From a bacterium (GTDB taxonomy: Bacteria > Cyanobacteriota > Vampirovibrionia > Gastranaerophilales > UBA9971), in contig JBAWVS010000077.1 in NCBI GenBank assembly GCA_037147175.1, forward strand, positions 1 to 7,633: DNA of 7,633 nt. Direction: 5' to 3'. Below are positions 1-5,666 of this stretch, in pieces (the first letter of the stretch is position 1; each line of letters opens with the position of its first letter). Under the pieces are notes generated by a model, which was not told where the DNA came from, made no database searches, and saw only the letters and a list, made by a program, of their open reading frames with translations. The translations under genes were made by a program, and so were the position numbers.

Positions 1-123
1 TAATTTTTCTCTTCTTTTTTTATCGGAGAATCAATAAAATTTCTTAAGGTCCCGAAAAAAGAATTGTAGATTATCTTGAGAGCCTTATATCCTGATTATT
101 GCTATTGGACACAGATAACTTTA

Positions 124-342
124 CTAAATTACAAATTCTTTATCTTCAACGTTATTAGGTTTTCCGAGAACTCTGACTAACTCAAGTACGGTTGCCTTCA
201 TTTGGCATCTTTGAGGACTTCCGTTGAAAAATTCGCTATAATAACAATTATTACAAACACAGCCTCTTTCATAACAATCAATAGCTGCTTTTGTCCACCT
301 TCTCACAGACGCAACGCGTCCTAAATCCCTACATCTATGCAC
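124..342 (-). CDS. Small cysteine-rich protein of unknown function
   Basis: I do not recognise a characterised family. The frame is open from a TTG at 372, directly after an in-frame stop. I prefer the GTG at 340-342 because GGGAG lies 8 nt upstream of it, whereas the TTG has no SD. This gives 72 aa (82 aa from the TTG). Numbered from the TTG, cysteines sit at 4, 14, 33, 38, 40, 43 and 56. The core is C-x4-C-x-C-x2-C-x12-C, spacing that could hold zinc or an Fe-S cluster. The basic stretch RRWTKAAIDCYERGC precedes it, and an amphipathic-looking segment, MKATVLELVRVLGKP, follows. No signal peptide or membrane segment is visible, so a cytoplasmic protein is likely. Lysine, arginine and cysteine richness would suit nucleic-acid binding, but that is speculation. 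My impression is that similar ORFs occur in Melainabacteria genomes; I cannot verify this here. The gene stands alone and is divergent from smpB. Confidence 0.72.
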   Translation of the reverse strand: MHRCRDLGRVASVRRWTKAAIDCYERGCVCNNCYYSEFFNGSPQRCQMKATVLELVRVLGKPNNVEDKEFVI

Positions 343-350
343 TAATTTAT

Positions 351-355
351 CTCCC
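351..355 (-). promoter_or_regulatory. RBS deciding the GTG start of the Cys-rich gene
   Basis: On the minus strand GGGAG lies 8 nt before the GTG at 342-340. The only upstream alternative, the TTG at 372-370, is preceded by AT-rich sequence without purine-rich SD character. This supports the shorter 72-aa product. Confidence 0.5.
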
Positions 356-456
356 AAAACACAATTCGTCAACTATACTATTTTTGTAGCCGTTTTTTTC
401 GGGGATTAATACTTTATGAGATGAATTTATGGTTAAATTAATCTTCCCGTATTAAA

Positions 457-484
457 ATTATATACACAAAGAGTTAAAACTCAA
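457..484 (-). promoter_or_regulatory. Sigma-70-type promoter for the Cys-rich gene
   Basis: Reading the minus strand, TTGAGT (479-484) is followed by a 16-nt spacer and a perfect TATAAT (457-462). Transcription would begin near 450, giving a leader of about 105 nt before the GTG start. The 12-bp palindrome GAGTT-TT-AACTC (471-482) overlaps the -35 box and could be an operator. Confidence 0.55.
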
Positions 485-715
485 CAAATGTTTGTACAAT
501 TATTACATTACTAAACAAAAGGTTGAATACCATGCCATGATTGAATTTAACATGCTTTTTTATTAAAAAATTCGCCTTCACAAAACTTCATTAAACCAAA
601 TATTTTGTTATATACTTAATTTAAATAAACTTAAATTATAAAGTCAGATAAAAATTTCAAAAACGAAAATCCAAATCAAGATTTAGTCTTGACCCGCTAA
701 AGCAAAAATTCTTTC

Positions 716-720
716 AGGTG
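716..720 (+). promoter_or_regulatory. RBS deciding the TTG start of smpB
   Basis: AGGTG lies 7 nt upstream of the TTG at 728-730. The next in-frame ATG (residue 26) falls inside the conserved core, so the TTG is the only sensible start. Confidence 0.6.
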
Positions 721-727
721 AAATACA

Positions 728-1198
728 TTGAGTAAAGATAAAAAAAACAAGCAGGAAAAAGTAGCTGCATCAAACAAAAAAGCTTTCCATGAATATAGTA
801 TTATGGAAAAATATCAGGCTGGGATTGTTTTAACGGGGACAGAAATTAAATCTGTCCGTGCAGGCAGGGTTACTTTAAAAGACAGTTTCGCAAAAATAGA
901 AAAAGGCGAAGTATGGCTTTATAAATCGCATATAAGTCCTTATGAAATGGGCAATATTTATAATCATGATCCTGAAAGAAAAAGAAAACTTCTTCTTACA
1001 AAAAATGAAATAAGAAAACTCACAGATAAAATAAAAGGTACAGGGGAAACTTTAATTCCGCTAAAAATGTATATTTCAGAAGGATGGGCAAAAGTTGAAA
1101 TCGGAATTGCAAAAGGGAAAAAACTTCATGATAAAAGAGATGATATTGCCCAAAAATCTGTAAAAAGAGATATTGAAAGAGCGATGAAAAGATTTTAA
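728..1198 (+). CDS. smpB: SsrA-binding protein SmpB
   Basis: SmpB is a small basic RNA-binding protein that carries tmRNA (SsrA) to stalled ribosomes for trans-translation: rescue of the ribosome and tagging of the unfinished peptide. At 156 aa it has the usual family length. Family signatures are present in order: [10 protein letters not shown] (16-25), [10 protein letters not shown] (37-46), the SHISPYE segment (67-73), [10 protein letters not shown] (81-90) and [10 protein letters not shown] (130-139). The last continues into the basic C-terminal tail that inserts in the decoding region in known SmpBs. The start is a TTG with AGGTG 7 nt upstream; an ATG start would delete the conserved N-terminal block. 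The N-terminal extension (2-15) is Lys-rich. No ssrA gene is visible nearby, which is not unusual. The gene appears monocistronic, followed by a palindromic repeat element rather than a clear intrinsic terminator. Confidence 0.97.
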   Translation: MSKDKKNKQEKVAASNKKAFHEYSIMEKYQAGIVLTGTEIKSVRAGRVTLKDSFAKIEKGEVWLYKSHISPYEMGNIYNHDPERKRKLLLTKNEIRKLTDKIKGTGETLIPLKMYISEGWAKVEIGIAKGKKLHDKRDDIAQKSVKRDIERAMKRF

Positions 1199-1213
1199 AC
1201 GTTCTTATAGGTT

Positions 1214-1316
1214 GTCATTGCTAATTAAATTTACGGGTTATTGCGGCAGAGGCTTTAGACTCGACGCGGCAATCTATTTTGTTTTTTATAGATTGCTTCG
1301 CTATGCTCGCAATGAC
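1214..1316 (-). repeat. Palindromic dispersed repeat, copy 1
   Basis: The element is bounded by 8-bp terminal inverted repeats, GTCATTGC (1214-1221) and GCAATGAC (1309-1316). It has a strong internal hairpin: GCAATCTAT (1269-1277) pairs with ATAGATTGC (1288-1296) around a T-rich 10-nt loop. Read on the minus strand, the conserved end is GTCATTGCGAG, three bases, then AGCGAAG. It matches the end of the second copy at 6491-6562 at 18 of the first 23 positions. The structure is that of a small non-coding REP/MITE-like intergenic repeat. Repeats beginning GTCATTGCGAG and containing GCGAAGCAATC are, to my knowledge, scattered in many bacterial genomes. Transcribed from smpB, the hairpin could protect the mRNA 3' end. 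Confidence 0.75.
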
Positions 1317-1407
1317 GATTTTAACGGTTTAGCGATTCGATCTAAATAATTAAAATAACATTAAAAATCCAATGTTTTCAAAAAGTTGACCTTATACTAT
1401 ATTTAGC

Positions 1408-1432
1408 AATTTAATTGATACTAATTTAATTG
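1408..1432. repeat. 10-bp tandem-spaced direct repeat upstream of the receptor gene
   Basis: AATTTAATTG occurs exactly twice, at 1408-1417 and 1423-1432, separated by ATACT (15-bp period). It lies about 155-180 bp before the receptor start. It could be a binding site for a regulator, but low complexity in AT-rich DNA makes chance occurrence possible. Confidence 0.3.
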
Positions 1433-1493
1433 TCTTTAAAAAATCTTTTGTTTTTTCAAAAAAAGGAATATAATTATTCAACGTAAAGCATAT

Positions 1494-1522
1494 TTGACAT
1501 AACCTGAAGCAAAGATTAGTTT
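1494..1522 (+). promoter_or_regulatory. Candidate promoter of the receptor-cheW unit
   Basis: A perfect -35 TTGACA (1494-1499) is followed after 17 nt by TAGTTT (1517-1522), which keeps the three most conserved -10 positions (T1, A2, T6). The start would be near 1529, about 60 nt before the ATG. A TATAAT at 1469-1474 is an alternative -10 but has only a weak -35 upstream. I see no sigma-28-type motif. Confidence 0.4.
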
Positions 1523-1587
1523 TAATAAAAATTCCAAAATAGCTTATAAATTAAGAGTAGCCGGTTCTTATAGAAAGGGAAAATCGC

Positions 1588-3300
1588 ATGCAATGGTTTA
1601 GAAATTTAAAAATTATGCAAAAGCTTTTAATTTTGATTGGGTTTTGTGTCTCTTTTATTTTAGTAGTCGGCATTGTCGGTTATCATTTTACCAATAAAGC
1701 GGCAAACGATATGACGAGCATGTTTTTTGACAGGCTTATCCCTGTTGAACAATTAAATATTGTTCGAAGCAATTCAAACCAGATTCAAGCTGATTTATTT
1801 GAAATGACAACATCAAAAAATAAAGCTAAAACCGAAGAATTAACAAAATCAACTAACGAACTTGTTGAACAATCAGATGAATTAATAGCTGCTTATTCCA
1901 AAACCAAACTTGACCCTTATGAAATAGAAAACTTGCCTAAACTTAAACAAATAATTGATGAAAACAAGTCAGGCATCCAAAAAATCATAGAATTATGCCA
2001 ATCCGAAAATTATACGGCAGGGTATAATTTAGTCATAAAAGATATGGGGAACTTTGATAAAGCCGCAGATATAGCACTCGGATTAGCTCAGTACAACAAA
2101 AAAGTTGCAACTGAAATTAACACCCAAAACGACAAAGATGCTGCTTTAGCAACCATTATTATTTTTTCAACCATAATCCTTGCCTTTATTGTATCAATTT
2201 TTTCAGGCTATTTACTGGCAAGCTGGCTCTCAAAGAGATTAAAAACAGTAGTTGACAGACTTCAAGAATTTGAAAAAGGAAATCTTTCTAAGGAAAGTGT
2301 AATAATTCGCGCCAATGATGAAATAGGCGAGATTGGCAAAGGACTAAATAATACTCAAGAAAGCTTGCGCAACCTTATTATGCAGGTGTCTCAATCAGCG
2401 GAAGATATCTCGGCAAGCTCGGAAGAAATGAGTGCATCCTCGGAACAAACAGCTCAGGGTGCGCAGCAAACAGCAAGCAGTACAACTCAGTTAGCACAGG
2501 GTGCGCAGGAAATTTCCAGAAACGTGGAACAGGGTGCTTCTAATTTAAACAAAATGAACAAAACAGTTCAAGACGTGTTAGAAGAAGCAAAATTAGTATC
2601 AAAACTTGGAAATGATGCAGAAACAAACGCAAATATCGGTGCCGAACACATTAAAAAAGCTGTGAACAAAATAAACAGCATTAAAAAAGTATCGGAAGAT
2701 ATTTCAGTAAATATTTCCGAACTTGGACAATTAAGTTCTAACATAGAGCAAATTGTCGACTTAATCAAAAACATAGCGGGTCAGACAAATCTTCTTGCAT
2801 TAAACGCAGCTATAGAAGCAGCAAGAGCCGGTGAACACGGAAAAGGCTTTGCGGTAGTAGCTGATGAAGTTAAAAAACTTGCAGGTCAATCCGCAGGCGC
2901 AACAGAAAAAATTACCTCAATGATAAAAGAAATTCAGCACAAAACCCAAGTTGCGGTATCTACAATGGGTAAAACAACTCAAGAAGTTGAAGAAGGTGTC
3001 TTTGTAGTCAACGATGCAGGAACAGCTCTTGAAACCATCATCACACAAGTAAAAGCAGCTAACGTAAAAATTCAGGGAATAACAAAAGAAATTGACGGAG
3101 TTGCTAAATCTTCGGAAGAAATGGTTCAAATGATAGAAAATATTTCTGCAATAACAGAAGAAACGGCAGCAAGCGCAGAAGAAATTTCCAGTATTACAGA
3201 AGAACAGACAGCAAGTATGGAAGAAATAAGTGCAAGTGCTCAAACCCTTGCAAGCATCGCAGAAATCCTAACAAAACAAGTTTCTGCCTTTAAAATCTAA
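1588..3300 (+). CDS. Methyl-accepting chemotaxis protein, four-helix-bundle sensor type
   Basis: This transmembrane chemoreceptor would control a CheA kinase through CheW. The 570 residues show a short cytoplasmic N-terminus, TM1 (about 13-32), and an extracytoplasmic, helix-rich 4HB_MCP-like sensor region (about 33-186). TM2 (about 187-211) and a HAMP domain with DEIGEIG at 244-250 follow, then a long coiled-coil signalling domain. The hairpin tip, the most conserved part, is at about 396-432 and includes [20 protein letters not shown] and the AVVADEV segment. Each arm between tip and HAMP or C-terminus spans about 150 residues, near 22 heptads, which would suit the 44-heptad class. The arms are rich in Ala, Ser, Gln and Glu, with several EE/EQ pairs that could be methylation sites. 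The C-terminus ends VSAFKI, so the CheR/CheB-tethering pentapeptide seen in some receptors is absent. The ATG is preceded by AAAGGGA 7 nt upstream. cheW follows in the same transcript. The ligand cannot be told from sequence. Confidence 0.95.
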   Translation: MQWFRNLKIMQKLLILIGFCVSFILVVGIVGYHFTNKAANDMTSMFFDRLIPVEQLNIVRSNSNQIQADLFEMTTSKNKAKTEELTKSTNELVEQSDELIAAYSKTKLDPYEIENLPKLKQIIDENKSGIQKIIELCQSENYTAGYNLVIKDMGNFDKAADIALGLAQYNKKVATEINTQNDKDAALATIIIFSTIILAFIVSIFSGYLLASWLSKRLKTVVDRLQEFEKGNLSKESVIIRANDEIGEIGKGLNNTQESLRNLIMQVSQSAEDISASSEEMSASSEQTAQGAQQTASSTTQLAQGAQEISRNVEQGASNLNKMNKTVQDVLEEAKLVSKLGNDAETNANIGAEHIKKAVNKINSIKKVSEDISVNISELGQLSSNIEQIVDLIKNIAGQTNLLALNAAIEAARAGEHGKGFAVVADEVKKLAGQSAGATEKITSMIKEIQHKTQVAVSTMGKTTQEVEEGVFVVNDAGTALETIITQVKAANVKIQGITKEIDGVAKSSEEMVQMIENISAITEETAASAEEISSITEEQTASMEEISASAQTLASIAEILTKQVSAFKI

Positions 3301-3305
3301 AGGAG
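3301..3305 (+). promoter_or_regulatory. RBS of cheW, immediately after the receptor stop
   Basis: AGGAG starts one base after the TAA of the receptor gene. It lies 9 nt from a TTG (3315) and 12 nt from an adjacent in-frame ATG (3318), so the cheW start is ambiguous by one codon. Its position implies co-transcription with the receptor. Confidence 0.6.
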
Positions 3306-3317
3306 ATTAATAAGTTG

Positions 3318-3839
3318 ATGATAAATGAGTTTACTGATCAAAAAGAAATCCAGCTAATTATTTTTCAAATGGGAAAAGAAGAATATGCCGTCCCCATAAC
3401 AAATGTGCAAGAAATAATAATGGTTCAACCGACAACAAAAATTCCCAGAACTCCTTCTTTTGTAGAAGGCGTTATAAACCTTCGAGGTCGAATTATTCCA
3501 GTTATTGACGGCAGAAAAAAATTCAACCTTGATGTAAAAAATGACCATAGTTCAAATGATTCAAGAATTATGGTGCTTGATGTTGAGCAGGAAATTATCG
3601 GATTAATTGTTGATGCTGTATCGGAAGTTATACACCTTAAAACAGATGATATTGTTCCGCCTCCCATTGATATGGAAGAAGATACAGATTTTCTCTGGGG
3701 TATCGGCAAATTAAAAGACAAACTGCTGATTCTGATTAATCCTACGAAATTCCTCTCTCATAATGAAGTTAAAGATTTAAAAAATCTTTCTAAATTTGCA
3801 GAATCTCTTGGTCAAACTCCTGAAGTAGCATCCAAATAG
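3318..3839 (+). CDS. cheW: Chemotaxis coupling protein CheW
   Basis: CheW is the cytoplasmic adaptor that links chemoreceptor tips to the CheA histidine kinase in signalling arrays. The 173-aa product is a single CheW domain. The family signature is clear from about 30 to 69: VQEII, then TKIPRTPSFVEGVINLRG (40-57), then IPVIDGRKKF. The arginine of the usual DLR motif is kept (R66), but the preceding hydrophobic residue is Gly65. A second conserved block, LIVDAVSEVI, follows. The C-terminal tail of about 25 residues is polar and unremarkable. I chose ATG 3318 over the adjacent TTG 3315 on codon preference, although the TTG is better spaced from AGGAG; the difference is one residue. The gene starts 14-17 bp after the receptor stop, so the two form a transcription unit. 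No cheA, cheY, cheR or cheB is in the window, so the partners must lie elsewhere. A strong terminator follows. Confidence 0.95.
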   Translation: MINEFTDQKEIQLIIFQMGKEEYAVPITNVQEIIMVQPTTKIPRTPSFVEGVINLRGRIIPVIDGRKKFNLDVKNDHSSNDSRIMVLDVEQEIIGLIVDAVSEVIHLKTDDIVPPPIDMEEDTDFLWGIGKLKDKLLILINPTKFLSHNEVKDLKNLSKFAESLGQTPEVASK

Positions 3840-3858
3840 CTTTTCTGCCATAAAATAA

Positions 3859-3892
3859 AAACAGCCGTTGAACGTAAATTCAACGGCTGTTT
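3859..3892. terminator. Bidirectional intrinsic terminator between cheW and queD
   Basis: A perfect 14-bp stem, AAACAGCCGTTGAA (3859-3872) with TTCAACGGCTGTTT (3879-3892), closes a 6-nt loop. On the minus strand it runs into TTTTTATTTTA, a good U-tract for queD. On the plus strand the tail is TTTCTAACTTTT. It lies between convergent genes and can serve both. Confidence 0.9.
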
Positions 3893-3911
3893 CTAACTTT
3901 TCATAACCTGC

Positions 3912-4271
3912 TTATTCTTCCCAATAAGTCGCTCGGGCTCTTTCTGTTTCCCATACACAAACTTTTGTAAGTTGAGGGATTTGCTTTTTAAGTTCCAGAT
4001 AAATAAACTTTGATATATTTTCGCTGCTGGGGCTTATGTCTTGAAATTCTTTCAGTTCATTTAAATCATAATGATCTAAATGGTCAAGAAGATCATTAAG
4101 CTGTTTTTTCAGGATTTTAAAATCAATTAAAATTCCCGATTCGTCAAGTTCTTTTCCCTGTGCGTAAACTTCAACTTTCCAATTATGCCCGTGAGGGTTT
4201 TCACATTTTCCGTCATAATTAAGCAAATGATGCGCTGCTGAAAAATGCGCTTCGACTTTTACTTCAAACAT
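3912..4271 (-). CDS. queD: 6-carboxy-5,6,7,8-tetrahydropterin synthase QueD (6-pyruvoyl-tetrahydropterin synthase family)
   Basis: QueD converts 7,8-dihydroneopterin triphosphate to 6-carboxytetrahydropterin, an early step toward preQ0 and the tRNA nucleoside queuosine. The 119-aa length is typical. The zinc ligands expected for the family are H14 (in FSAAHHL), H27 and H29 (HGH, in CENPHGHNW). C23 matches the catalytic cysteine, and LDHYDLN (65-71) carries the Asp-His pair. PSSENISKF (81-89) and WETERARATY (107-116) complete the signature, with E108 as the likely pterin-anchoring glutamate. The ATG has AAGGT 7 nt upstream. No queC, queE or queF neighbour is present, so it is a stand-alone pathway gene here. 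A eukaryotic-type PTPS function is a less likely alternative, as bacterial short forms with this Cys-HGH spacing are normally QueD. The leader is too AT-rich for a preQ1 riboswitch. Confidence 0.93.
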   Translation of the reverse strand: MFEVKVEAHFSAAHHLLNYDGKCENPHGHNWKVEVYAQGKELDESGILIDFKILKKQLNDLLDHLDHYDLNELKEFQDISPSSENISKFIYLELKKQIPQLTKVCVWETERARATYWEE

Positions 4272-4304
4272 TTTAATTACCTTTTTTAACTTTTGTATAA
4301 TTTT

Positions 4305-4325
4305 ATTGTAAAAAAATATTACAAT
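4305..4325. promoter_or_regulatory. Inverted repeat over the queD promoter, possible operator
   Basis: ATTGTAA (4305-4311) and TTACAAT (4319-4325) form a perfect 7-bp inverted repeat with a 7-bp A/T spacer. It overlaps the proposed -10 and start site of queD. The 21-bp two-fold symmetric layout suits a dimeric repressor, but no regulator gene is nearby. Background AT content lowers the significance. Confidence 0.35.
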
Positions 4326-4346
4326 TTATTTAAAAATACAAGTTAA
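4318..4346 (-). promoter_or_regulatory. Candidate promoter of queD
   Basis: On the minus strand TTAACT (4341-4346, 4 of 6 to consensus) is followed by a 17-nt spacer and TGTAAT (4318-4323, 5 of 6). The start would fall near 4311, leaving a leader of about 40 nt. Confidence 0.45.
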
Positions 4347-4416
4347 GCTATCAACTTATATTTTTACGACACTTTAATTATACGTATTAGTTGATTATTT
4401 TGAAAGTTAATTTTAA

Positions 4417-5535
4417 ATGCTGTCTTTAAATTTTGTACAACCAAATATAGCAAGGTCTGTTAAGGTAAAAATAAAAACAAACGCTTTATCTAAGCAGCTT
4501 AATGATGATATCAAAGTCAATGATTCTGCATTTATTCATAATACAAATATTTATTATCAAAGTTCATTGATTAATAGAACTAAGTTAAATTTCTGTGGCA
4601 AAGAACACATAAAACTGCCCACTGATAAGGTAGAAAAGCTGTTTAACCAATCTTTACAAAAAATATATGAAACTAATAATCCTGAAGATAAAGCTTATTT
4701 ATGTGAAGAAGCTTTAACAAAGGCTGAAAAACTAAGTCGAAATTATCATTCATCAATTACAAAAAAAATAACAAAAGAAGAAAATTACATGCTTGACGGT
4801 GATTTTCTCCACGAAATATCAGGACAAAAAATAGATTTTTCACAAAATTATTTTTGGTCATTAGAATTTAAAAATTCTGATGACCCTATAAGCAGAAAAT
4901 TTTATAAACCTTTGCCTCAAGATTTTGATAAAATTTGTAAAAACACATTCTCTGAAATAGTCGATACGTATAAGAGATATCAATTTTTTATTGATAAAGG
5001 ACTGATTAATTCAAATAAAACATCTTTGCCCTCTATCTTGAATTTGGCAATGGAATTGGTTGAGAACAGAGCAAAATCAAAAAACATAAAATTATCAATA
5101 AAAGGAAAAGATTTATTAGAAAATCCGGATGTCATACGTTTAACAAAAGATTATAAAACATATACGATTTTTTCCAATCTTCTTCAAAATGCCGTTAAAT
5201 ATACCCCTATCAATGGCAGTATTGAAGCGGAATTTTCACTAAAAAAGGCTCCTGATGATTATTCTCTTTTAAATTTTTCGGTTCAGGATAACGGCATCGG
5301 GATACCTCCTGAAGAAACAGAAAAAGTTATTAACGGAGAACGCGCCAGCAATGCCGTTAAATCAGGAATTCATGGCACAGGTCATGGTTTAGACCGCATA
5401 AGAAAAATTTTGAAATACACTCCTATCAAAGACAATAAAATAACGATAATCAGCCCTGTTAATCCTAATGCTCCTGACAGACCCGGCACAAAAATAATAT
5501 GTCCGATTGCTATTTTGCAACACAAAAAAGATTAA
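4417..5535 (+). CDS. Histidine-kinase-like protein with C-terminal HATPase_c domain
   Basis: The C-terminal half (about 205-365) is a GHKL ATPase of the sensor-kinase type. The N box is NLLQNAVKYTP (254-264), the G1 box DNGIGIPP (291-298) and the G2 box GTGHGLDRI (320-328, with His where Leu is usual). A terminal GTKIICPI follows, like the last strand of kinase domains. Residues 180-245 resemble the second dimerisation helix and linker. The only H-box candidate is DFLHEISG (129-136), with H132 126 residues before N258; canonical kinases have about 105, and the usual proline is missing. The N-terminal 120 residues match no domain I know and hold no transmembrane segment, signal peptide, PAS or GAF domain, so the protein is probably soluble. 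No response regulator is adjacent. The ATG follows an in-frame TAA directly and has only a weak GAAAG 10 nt upstream, suggesting low expression. A ligand-dependent ATPase or anti-sigma-like kinase is an alternative. Confidence 0.85.
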   Translation: MLSLNFVQPNIARSVKVKIKTNALSKQLNDDIKVNDSAFIHNTNIYYQSSLINRTKLNFCGKEHIKLPTDKVEKLFNQSLQKIYETNNPEDKAYLCEEALTKAEKLSRNYHSSITKKITKEENYMLDGDFLHEISGQKIDFSQNYFWSLEFKNSDDPISRKFYKPLPQDFDKICKNTFSEIVDTYKRYQFFIDKGLINSNKTSLPSILNLAMELVENRAKSKNIKLSIKGKDLLENPDVIRLTKDYKTYTIFSNLLQNAVKYTPINGSIEAEFSLKKAPDDYSLLNFSVQDNGIGIPPEETEKVINGERASNAVKSGIHGTGHGLDRIRKILKYTPIKDNKITIISPVNPNAPDRPGTKIICPIAILQHKKD

Positions 5536-5647
5536 TATATTTAATAGATTTTTGACATTCCTAAAAAAATCATTAAATAAAAACATGCAGCTTTTATTTC
5601 CTCTTAATAGAGGTTATAGAATTATGTAAATTTTTAGAAAATAGATA

Positions 5648-5666
5648 GTAGAGGGAAAATCTCTAC
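5648..5666 (-). terminator. Weak hairpin at the 3' end of tpiA
   Basis: On the minus strand GTAGAG and CTCTAC form a 6-bp stem around a 7-nt loop, overlapping the tpiA stop codon. It is followed by TATCTATTTTC, a mediocre U-tract. It may attenuate or end gap-tpiA transcription, but it is far weaker than the cheW/queD terminator. Confidence 0.3.

Larger units (their letters stand above)
343..727. other. Divergent intergenic region between the Cys-rich gene and smpB
   Basis: This AT-rich stretch of about 385 bp has no convincing gene on either strand; frames are interrupted within a few tens of codons. It holds the minus-strand promoter at 457-484 and its leader, and then the smpB leader on the plus strand. 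A TATAAA at 637-642 could be the smpB -10, but no good -35 sits at the right distance. A weak CCG-T7-CGG palindrome lies at 390-402 and a 5-bp TCAAG/CTTGA inverted repeat at 676-692. No tmRNA gene is apparent. Confidence 0.5.
1199..1587. other. Intergenic region between smpB and the chemoreceptor gene
   Basis: No gene is seen in these 389 bp. The left third is a dispersed palindromic repeat (1214-1316). The remainder is very AT-rich and serves as the receptor leader. It contains a 10-bp direct repeat AATTTAATTG at 1408-1417 and 1423-1432, a TATAAT at 1469-1474, and a candidate promoter at 1494-1522. Confidence 0.5.

Noticed and set aside
1-123. Left-edge sequence as the terminator or neighbour of the Cys-rich gene
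   Set aside because: No stable hairpin, coding frame or RNA signature is visible in these 123 bp.
390-402. CCG-T7-CGG hairpin in the leader of the Cys-rich gene
   Set aside because: The stem is only 3 bp, too weak to act as a terminator or attenuator.
676-692. TCAAG/CTTGA inverted repeat in the smpB leader
   Set aside because: A 5-bp arm with a 7-nt spacer is expected by chance in AT-rich DNA, and there is no supporting promoter geometry.
343-727. tmRNA (ssrA) gene next to smpB
   Set aside because: I see no tRNA-Ala-like ends, no GGTTCNA T-arm motif and no tag-peptide frame ending in AA-stop; the region is AT-rich and unstructured.
2568-3243. Open frames antisense to the chemoreceptor gene (for example 2568-2774 and 2917-3243 minus)
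   Set aside because: They are shadows of the strongly supported receptor frame. Their products are low-complexity Cys/Phe/Ser-rich strings with no RBS logic or domain.
4272-4316. preQ1 riboswitch in the queD leader
   Set aside because: The roughly 40-nt leader is nearly pure A/T, with no G/C stem or cytosine-rich pocket as the preQ1 aptamer requires.
4340-4357. AAGTT/AACTT inverted repeat near the queD -35
   Set aside because: The arms are 5 bp with an 8-bp spacer in AT-rich sequence. This is weaker than the 7-bp repeat next to it and adds nothing testable.
5600-5613. CCTCT-TAAT-AGAGG hairpin after the kinase-like gene
   Set aside because: The 5-bp stem has no U-tract on either strand, so it is not a convincing terminator.
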